Positions 56,201 through 64,000 of a stretch of 64,000 bases of DNA are shown here, in pieces. Each line of letters begins with the position of its first letter. Positions within the stretch are counted from its first letter, which is position 1. The DNA lies in contig OY720097.1 in assembly GCA_963082875.1 (NCBI GenBank), positions 6,704,501-6,768,500 of the forward strand. Direction: 5' to 3'. Position numbers and translations under genes: made by a program. The notes under the pieces were generated by a model. The model worked only from the letters and a program-made list of their open reading frames with translations, did no database searches and had not been told where the DNA came from. Origin of the DNA: Corella eumyota. Lineage: Eukaryota; Chordata; Ascidiacea; Phlebobranchia; Corellidae.

Positions 56201-56260
56201 ATATATATATTTAGTAGTTTTTTTCTTATTTAATATTATGTGAAATGGTTAAGTGAAATA
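53249..56260. other. Non-coding interval between candidate first exons
   Basis: Mostly AT-rich. The exception is a GC-richer patch at 54660-54870 with two CACGTG boxes and a 9-bp inverted repeat. A further CACGTG lies at 53425-53430. A gene-like frame at 53428-53640 has no splice or family support. Confidence 0.4.
54700..54860. promoter_or_regulatory. GC-richer patch with E-boxes and inverted repeat
   Basis: CACGTG occurs at 54763-54768 and 54803-54808. CGGCTGAAC at 54787-54795 is mirrored by GTTCAGCCG at 54825-54833, and ACATCAG (54729) by CTGATGT (54853). It could be an enhancer or promoter, or a small palindromic element. Confidence 0.4.
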
Positions 56261-56304
56261 ATGCCACATCGGCGGGAAATAATACGACAAAGACCATGCA
56301 GCAT
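56261..56304 (+). CDS. Candidate alternative first exon d
   Basis: An ATG opens MPHRREIIRQRPCS and ends at the donor AT|GTGAGT in phase 2, again compatible with 57392. It is short and basic. Support is the donor and the phase only. Confidence 0.35.
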
Positions 56305-57391
56305 GTGAGTGTTATTTTATTGTTAAAAAAAATCTGAAAAAATGTTTTTAAAAAAGCGCATCCAACTAAGGTTTTAATGGGTTAATGGTTTTCTGTTTTA
56401 TGAAACTATGCAATTTGTATTTTTTTGTACATTTCTGAAAAACAAATACATTTTTATAATATATGGTATGTTTTTAACAGTAAGTACTTTGTACGGTTTT
56501 TGGTTTAGACGCTTTTTTTTTTCAAAAAAGGTTTTACAAAATCATATGAGTGAAAAAATTGGCCAGTTCGTTTTTTCGTTGTGCTGAACGCTATTTTATT
56601 AAAAAAAAAACGTCTTTGTATTTATATGTATAAAAAGTTTATTGTATATTGTCCTTATTTGGTTTTAATAATAATAAATTCAAACTTCAGATGAATAAAA
56701 AATAAAATTTTTTGAATGTTCTTGTTTTGTGATTGGGTACAAAGCCGGCGTCGTTTTTACAGAAATAATATTATCACGAAACAAAATATAATAACAAATG
56801 TTTATTTAACTTTGAAAACCAATGATATTTAAATAAGCAGTATTGGAAAGTCATCGATTTTTAAATACAGAGGAGAAATTCTAACGCTTAGCGGGTAAAA
56901 AAAAAATAAAAAATCAATACCTGGCCCTTCCTATACATATTCTCGTATCTATAGCAATACTCGTACGACGACAAAATTTTGTTTTTATTTGTATTGTTAA
57001 GATTGCTTTGAATTATTATATAAACTTCTTTTTGTTAGTTGGATTAAAAAAAATATTATCTTGACATTTTTTTTGCAGCCACCATTTAAATAGTGTTTTC
57101 TTTTATGTGACCTTTAAAATACCGGAAATGTCCGACAGATTATTGTTTTATCACAAAGGCCGCGTATTTACCTTTCCATATTGGAGAAAATGTAAAAATA
57201 CCAATGTCTTTGGAACGCTTTTTTGCTTAGTCATTGTGGTTTTTGTTAAAACGGAGATTTCTGTCCGTTATTGTTCTGTTGGCCAGCGTAAAGCGTTGGC
57301 CAGCGTTGGCCAAACAATGGCTAAGGTTTGGTCGTGCGTACGAAAACATTTTTTAAACGTTAAGTAATATGTTTTTTTTTCATTCTTCTAG

Positions 57392-60203
57392 ACCGGAGCT
57401 ACCCGAACCTTCCTCGGGCGAGGAGGCCCCAATCCCCGCGGAGAAAAAAGAGGTCTGCGGGCTCAAAGCGACCGTGACGAAAGTTCCAGCGCAAGAAAGC
57501 GAAAACACGCCTGACTCCGTTCACTCGTCGCCTACGAGGCGTGACGGAAGCTTACAAAGGTAAAGTCAATATAAAGGTATATTAGATGCGGCTATATTAA
57601 GGCTTAGTGTGGGTAGGTATAGTATATTAATATATCAGTGGTTTTTGGTCTCTTTGAACGAGTAATAGGCAGGGATTTTTTTAGGTTTAACTTTAAGCTG
57701 CGGTTTTAGATTTTAGGGTCGCGTCTATTAGCATTATATAAAATTATATGAATCCCATAAGTAAAAAACGAGTAAGAAAATGAAAAAAAATGAGTAATTA
57801 ATATATTATAAATTTTTTAAATGAAACTATTTTTTAAACTTTTTTAATTTTTTCCTGTTTTTCTAATTTTAAATGCTTCAAGTAACTCGAAACTTTTGTA
57901 TCGCCGGGAGTTTCCAATATGAAATTTTTTAACATTCTTTTAAGGGCACTTTGTGTTAACGTAATAGCAAATAGGGACAGAGACTTAAGATATTTTGCCA
58001 GTTTATTAATGGACTGTCTCGCGGTTAAAACATGAAGTTATGTTATAAAAATGTAAGTTAAAAATTAAGAATAAAATGTAAGTTACAAATTAAAAATAAA
58101 ATGTAAGTTAAAATTAAGATTAAAATGTAAGTTAAAAATTAAGGATAAAATGTAAGTTAAAAATTAAAAATAAAATGTAAGTTAAAAATTTTGAAGCAAA
58201 AAATCCTTGCATTATTAAGCAAAAAATGACAAAACTTAGTGTCAATTATATGTTATTGTTATATAAAAATAAAGGTTTTTAACAATTAAAGATAAGATTT
58301 TTTGTTTTAAAAATTTTCCTTAAAAGCTTAAACTTTTAGATTATTAGTCCTTGAAAAATTAACTTTTTTTTCTAGGTCAGCGAATTCAAGCCCCGTTAAT
58401 TTGGAAACCTCTAAAGCAATAGAATTCAGTGATTCGAACGGTAGCTATTTAGTATTAGAACAGCGTTTAAACGATCAAGCATACCCTAACCAAAACAATA
58501 ATAACCCGACAGAAGAGGTCGCCCTAGAGTCGTCAGGATCTTCAGACGTAAGATTTCTATATTATTTTCGTAAAATAATATTTGTTTATGGCATGATTAG
58601 CTTTTTTGGGCACTATAGATAATATTTATTAGTTTAAAATTAATTATATTGTTTTTTTGATTTTTGTGAAAATTTTGGGTTTAAACTATCTTAAACCTAA
58701 ACATGGTTACTTTATTTCTTTAAACATACCCTAAACTTGTATTACAATATAAGAATATAAGGATTTCAACAAAAAAAATTGTTTTGATACAGAGATCGGA
58801 AAACAGTCCTCTTCTTACCTCTCCAGACGAACGTCAAGGTTTTTTAACAAGAAATAAATCGCTCCCAACTAAGTTAACAGGTAAAAAATAATCAAGTTTT
58901 TCAAACGTGTTATATAAAAGTCATCTTATACGGTATATCTTTTAAACGATGATACTCATACTAAATTTAACTAAAAAATTTTTTTTGTTTTTTTGCACAT
59001 TGGTGAAAGTAAATAATAAATACGATATACAATTAATATTACAACAATGCAACGGGAAAAAATGACAAAATTAATTTAATGATTTATAACATTCCAAAAG
59101 TATTAATGTTTACACAAAGGTTTTCTAGTATATTATGGCATAGTCACCAAACCCAAAACTGTTTACGTTGTCAGAATAAAAAATATGCTGTAAATCTTAA
59201 CCAGTGTTTATATTACAAAAAACAATTTTGACTTTTAAATTTGTTTTAATTTTGACTCAGCTGGCATAAACGACAACAAGCCGCGTTACCATAGCAACCA
59301 CTCGTCGCCGGTCAAGCGAAGTGGCAGCAGCGCCTCCCAGTGGTCGTCTAAATCGTCAACTAATTCAGCGCCGGTGATCGGAGATTATGTTCGTGATTTA
59401 GCGGACGAAACTTTATTACAAGATAACTATAATTACTCGGTAATTTTTTGATATTTGAATTAGTTATTGTTTTATTAGTTGTTTTAATTGTGTACAAAAG
59501 TTACCATGTTAATAGCCTTCATTTTATTTTTTTGTTTTTTTGTTAATAAACTCAAATTAAAATTGAGTAACTTATATTTACAAAAAAATTGGGCAGTTTG
59601 CCTATAGTTTAATGCTAGTAAATCGATTGTTAATTGTTCAAGATATTAATCATTTAACCCTACTATGTGTTTTTATTCCCTAATTATTTTAATTTTAACT
59701 AAACTATACAAACCCGTTTGTTAAATGTGTTAAACACATTTGGGCTTTTAAAAAGTACTAAGATTTTTTATATTAATATCATATTAGACTTGTTTTGTTA
59801 AATGTGTAATTTGTTTTTTTTAGTACACCGACGCTGAATCCATTCCTATCTCTTATAAGGCAAGAAACGGAACTTTATATTTGCCTCTCGACCACATGGC
59901 TAAGAAAGGAGATAGGGGAAGCGTTCGAAAGAGTGGAAAGAAAAAAAGAGTAAATACTTTTAACCATTTCTTTTAATTTTATGTTTAGTAAAAATAAACA
60001 TTTGTATGTTTTAAGGAATCAGACCATGCTGTTTATTTAATTATTTTAAAATTGTTTTTATTTTAACATTACACCTTTTATACTGAATTTTGTTAAAAAC
60101 CATAAAAGTGTTTACTGTTTTTGTTTATTAATCTTGTCTTTATATTTTTATTTGTCTTTAAAATTTTTCTTTTTATTTACAGAGATCGGGATCATGGATA
60201 AAC
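57392..60203 (+). CDS. Shared exons of a multi-promoter gene; disordered region (3' end beyond window)
   Basis: Exons 57392-57559, 58376-58547, 58793-58880, 59261-59439, 59824-59949 and 60183-60203 join in phase, about 250 residues. The chain is Ser/Pro/Asn-rich and low in hydrophobics: ELPEPSSGEEAP, PDSVHSSPTRRDGS, NSPLLTSPDERQG, YHSNHSSPVKRSGSSASQWS. It then becomes basic (RGSVRKSGKKKR) and ends with a 21-base exon encoding RSGSWIN. Several SSP or SPxxR motifs look like kinase sites. The last donor (AAC|GTGAGT) leaves phase 0. No catalytic domain is in the window. The basic run leading into a SW motif recalls the start of the inositol-trisphosphate 3-kinase domain (KK..SWVQLAGH), but this is a weak resemblance. 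Confidence 0.65.
58047..58193. repeat. 25-bp minisatellite, about six copies
   Basis: Units start at 58051, 58076, 58101, 58125, 58150 and 58175 with consensus AAAATGTAAGTTAAAAATTA. The spacing is 24-25 bp. It lies in the intron between exons 57392-57559 and 58376-58547. Each copy carries GTAAGT. Confidence 0.92.
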
Positions 60204-63117
60204 GTGAGTTTAATTAATTATTTTAAATGCCGTATGCTATATAATGTCGTTTAAAATAGCATGGCGGTACATGCTACCGGTAATTATACTGCTTTATAAT
60301 TCATGTGCTAAATCGACTGCCATTAGCAATCATTACTAAAGTAATAATAAACTAAAGGGAAGTAATAAAACAACAAAAATAGCGCGGGTGTTTTTTTTAC
60401 AAGCACAACGTCATCAGTCGTTTTCATTACAATTTTATTGATTTTTGAGTAACTCAATTACAAAATCCTCGTTTGCGTGACGTCATCGTCACCGGGTTTT
60501 TAGTTTTTTGCTAAAACGTGATTTTTGTATTTAAAAATCATGTGATCCGACAATTAAATAGGTTTCGAAAGGTAATGAATTATTCTTGATTTTTGTATAA
60601 ATCAAAATTCGAACAACCTTTTGCACTGCGTTACATTAAAATAAATATTGTTATCCTCTATAAGGTATTCGGGTAGTTATTATATCACAACCGTTTGTTA
60701 TTCATAGGTTGCCTGTTTTTATTTGTTTAATAAATTGCATCTAAATAAAGCAACGTGCGTAATGCACTCACCTGCACACGTACTAATTAATATGCATCAA
60801 TTCTATATACAACGTAGATTGTTTAAAATTATGTGATTTGTAAAGGGACAATTTCGTCAAGATTTTTGCTGCTTTTTGCCGTTAGGTAAATAAATCATTA
60901 TAAAAGTCTATCGATTTGTTGCCGGGTTTTGTTAGAAAATCGATTTAATGCTTATTTGTCTGACGTCACGAATATAAACTGGATTGAACTTTTGTGTGGA
61001 ATTGTCTATTTGTTTTAATGGCACTTAATCGAAATTGAATCAGATTTGTTAACAATAAATAATCAGCCTGTGTGATTTTCTTAAATGGTATTTTGTGCTA
61101 AACAACTTCTATGTTGAATCTAGTGTTTTATACTCCTATTTTAAGCTATAAAAAGTTTATAGTTATCAGCAGAATGGCGCAATCACAAATTTTTTTGAAA
61201 TTAAATATAGAAAATCTGGGATAAGCTTGTGAGAGGCAAAACCACTGGACTCTAAAAAAATCTGTTACTTAGCTTTACGACCTTAGTTAACCTAAGAAGC
61301 TATGTTACATAGCAGACAATATCAAAATAAGGCAATGGCATGAACATGTTTACGCAAACGATTTTTATTCGGCCCAAGGCATTTTTATAGATCGTATAAT
61401 GCTGGTCTGCGGTTTTTATACGATTACTGGTTTTTATAAAAGTAAGTTAGTAAGTAAAGTCTTGAAATGTGATTTCAAGCATTTAGCACCTACTTGTCTT
61501 ATGTTAATAAGAGGAAGTAAGTAATAAGTTTTTAATGCAGTTGGTAAGTTGTTTACCATCTTATTGGGTAGGTAGATGCAGTATTTTTTGTCATTTCTGT
61601 TAGCTTTTATTAAAACAGGAGTTAAAGAATGAAAAAGCCAGTTTTTAAACTTAAGTAAATATTTTTAAGAAAGTTAAGCACTACATATATTAACTTATAA
61701 TAAGCTATTTATTTACCTATGTTAATCTACAACGTACCATATTATTTTAATCTAGTTAAATTTTAAAAAAATAGCTGTTGACATCAGTCCGTTGCCTAAT
61801 TGCCAACATCGTATTTACTGCGATGTAATATCCTGCCGCTTCTATTAACTGCAGTCATCTGCCAAATTGACATCTGATTTGCAATTCAGGATAAACAACA
61901 AATATAACAGTAGGCATGTGTTATGGGAAGTAGAGTAGTTCAGTACGTCAGGTACTTGTCATTTAATAAAATGTGTGTTGTATGTAGGTATAAATATAGG
62001 ATCTATAAAAAGTATTGTTTTTTATAATTTAAATGTTATTACTAGTTTAACATAAGACTAGTCATTACATTGAACATCAGTAGCTTGTTAGTAAAAATAT
62101 TCAAAGTTAGGCAGACGAATTTGAGCAAGTGGAAAGTTTGTGAAATTTTGGAGTTTTACCATATCACAAGACAGGAAAATTGATGATGACGTAATTGTGA
62201 ATCACGACTAATAACCGAACCATGCGGGCTAAAAATACATAAGTAACGTGCTACTGCTGTATTACATATTCAAAAACATTGTGTGGTTCTTACTCCTAGC
62301 TGCTATTCAATAATATGTGGTTAATTTTGTAGTTCGTTTTAATTTATTTAACTTAAATGTATCACAACAGCATAAAATATTATTAAGGTAGTTTAGCTAT
62401 TCAACAAAAATTGGATAAACTACTAAAACAATTTTGCCAAATTCTTAGTACTCAATTGGTATTTTATCAGTAAGATAGTGGTATTTTAAAGCTAGCTTAA
62501 TCTGTATACAACTAATTAGTAAAAAACAGTGTTTTTGAAAATATATTGGCCTTACCTTATTCTAAGTGTATAACATAACACTAACCTAGTATAGTTATAT
62601 TGTTTATTGTGTTAATACTACTGACTAATACTAATAGTGACGTAACAAGCACCAAATTCATGGCCCAAATAGTTGACACTATTTTAAAGCGGAAACCCAT
62701 CGGTCTTTAAATGTTACGTTATGTCAGTTTGTTTTGATATTAGTTGCAGTCTGTTTAGTTTTTGTTTAGGTTACAGGCGTGGTAAGGCATAGCTAACTAT
62801 CAACAAATATGTTAAATTAATATTTAATTGTAAAAAATAACTATAGCGAATTTCTTAGAATTGAGTTAATGAAATTAAGAATCAAGATATCAGTTTTTAG
62901 GCTGAAATTTATAAGCAAAGTTTTAATTAGCTATTTTTGATAACAACTTTAACAAAATTTGATTTGCAACAAGCTGTTATCAGTACAGTGAACGCAATAA
63001 CAAAGTGTTGCCTTTTTTACTTATTACTAATAATCAATATATTGGTTTTTATATGTACAGGCCTACACTGTGTTTTGTAAAACAATATTACTATAGGAAA
63101 AACCTTATTATTTGCAG
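60204..63117. other. Intron or intergenic interval before the 63-kb exon
   Basis: AT-rich, with no supported exon, RNA gene or repeat. If the gene starting at 49-57 kb continues to the right, this is its intron and also the upstream region of the exon at 63178. Confidence 0.4.
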
Positions 63118-63177
63118 TGGAGCTTTTTAACACGGGAAAATGCATATGTTGAGTCTTAGTTAAACAGCAAGTTTAAC

Positions 63178-63762
63178 ATGGTAGTCGACGCTGGTGGATC
63201 AAGAAGGGATCTACCACATGTTATGGTATCTTCTACAAGCATAATGGACTTATCAATTCAACCCGAAAGCGCTGACATTTTAAATGAACAGTCGACTAGT
63301 AATAATGAATCGAACGACTCGCCGGTCAATTCGGGCTCGTCTTGCGACAGCGAAGTCAGTTCGGACTGCCAATCGGAGCCTACATTAAGTACACTTGTAA
63401 TACCGAGCAACGGGTACGAAAGCGACTCGAGCTGGATAAGCAACGTGACGAGTCATGACGGCCCACGACTCGAACGCAGCAAATCGAGCGACGGAAATCG
63501 CCCTAAGCTCGGGAGATCGCGGAAACTCAGCGGGAAATTAAAGAAAATGCGCCTGAGGCTGCGAAACAAAATTACGTACTCCGACGCGGACATCACACCC
63601 GACAAAGAATTCGCGGCGAGGCTGGAAGTCCAAAAGGAAGTTTTAGAAACGACTTCTAGTTTTACTGACCTTAGAGTACTTAAGAAAAAGTCAAAAGCAA
63701 AGTCAAGGGCGAAGGCTAAGCGTGTGTATCGCAACGCTTTGAAAAAGTCGTACGATCTTCAG
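63178..63762 (+). CDS. Large exon with start codon; candidate alternative first exon e
   Basis: The ATG at 63178 opens a frame with richer GC and codon use than its surroundings. An in-frame stop lies 21-23 bases before the first complete upstream codon, so the ATG is the start. The first half is Ser/Asp/Glu-rich (SSCDSEVSSDCQSEPTLS); the second is basic and helical (LSGKLKKMRLRLRNKI, then KKKSKAKSRAKAKR, ending LKKSYDLQ). A donor CAG|GTAGTT at 63763 would end it in phase 0 after 195 codons. Otherwise the frame stops at 63783. An acceptor-like TTATTTGCAG ends at 63117, which would allow a 5' UTR exon boundary or trans-spliced leader. Family not recognised. Confidence 0.65.
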
Positions 63763-64000
63763 GTAGTTCAGAAAAAAACATGAATTTAAAAGTAACCCAT
63801 TTTATTTTTAAATGCCTATATGTATATAATCCTTATAAAAAATACCTTTCTTTGTTTAAACATTTGTTTGAAAGCGCTTTATTCGAATTCGAATTTTAAA
63901 GGTGCAATTGACGCATTAGAGTGTTTTAAAATGACTTATAAATTATTATTTATTTACTTCCAAACGTCGCAAATCAGTTTTGTTTGGTGTGTGAAGTTTA

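Noticed and set aside
57107-57367. 86-aa plus-strand frame before the shared exon
   Set aside because: Hydrophobic, low-complexity chance frame. Its last codons end in an AAG|GTTTGG site in phase 0, which does not fit the 57392 acceptor.
58047-58193. Tandem repeat considered as a CRISPR array
   Set aside because: Units are contiguous without unique spacers, and the locus is an intron of an animal gene.

Overview
The window is AT-rich eukaryotic DNA with intron-rich genes: short exons, GT-AG introns from about 40 bp to several kb, and tRNA-derived SINEs. The recognisable proteins are animal and chordate in character: a KCNQ1-type potassium channel, synaptotagmin 7, rapsyn, the PPM1D/WIP1 phosphatase, a biogenic-amine-like GPCR and a multi-MAM extracellular protein. 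A compact, AT-rich chordate genome of this kind suggests a tunicate such as Ciona. That is an inference from style and protein similarity; no species diagnosis is possible without a search.

Layout, left to right. 615-10996 (-): a secreted multi-MAM protein, 18 exons in the window, 5' end complete, 3' end beyond the left edge. 12515-14912 (-): a seven-helix amine-type GPCR with NRY in place of DRY. 16573-19342 (+): PPM1D/WIP1, head-to-head with the GPCR. 20374-20444 (-): tRNA-Cys(GCA). 20963-24388 (+): a 539-aa protein resembling a SAM methyltransferase. 25165-27204 (+): rapsyn (TPRs plus C-terminal RING-H2). 28003-35481 (-): synaptotagmin 7, tail-to-tail with rapsyn. 35.5-39.6 kb: gene-free. 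39613-44265 (-): KCNQ1-type channel. 46435-48426 (-): a two-EF-hand protein. 49324-60203 (+): a gene with at least four candidate alternative first exons feeding one set of shared exons. 63178-63762 (+): a large exon that may be a further first exon of the same gene. The 3' part of that gene lies beyond the right edge.

Exons were placed by hand from reading frame, GT/AG sites, intron phase and family similarity. Most junctions agree in phase. Two do not: one in the GPCR and one near the KCNQ1 C-terminus. Several genes belong to excitable or synaptic cells (KCNQ1, SYT7, rapsyn, amine GPCR), but nothing shows they are co-regulated. No retrovirus-like element, DNA transposon with a recognisable transposase, or CRISPR array was seen. 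Mobile DNA is limited to SINEs of two types. The most interesting unexplained structure is the multi-promoter arrangement at 49-63 kb, where unrelated N-termini share one splice phase.
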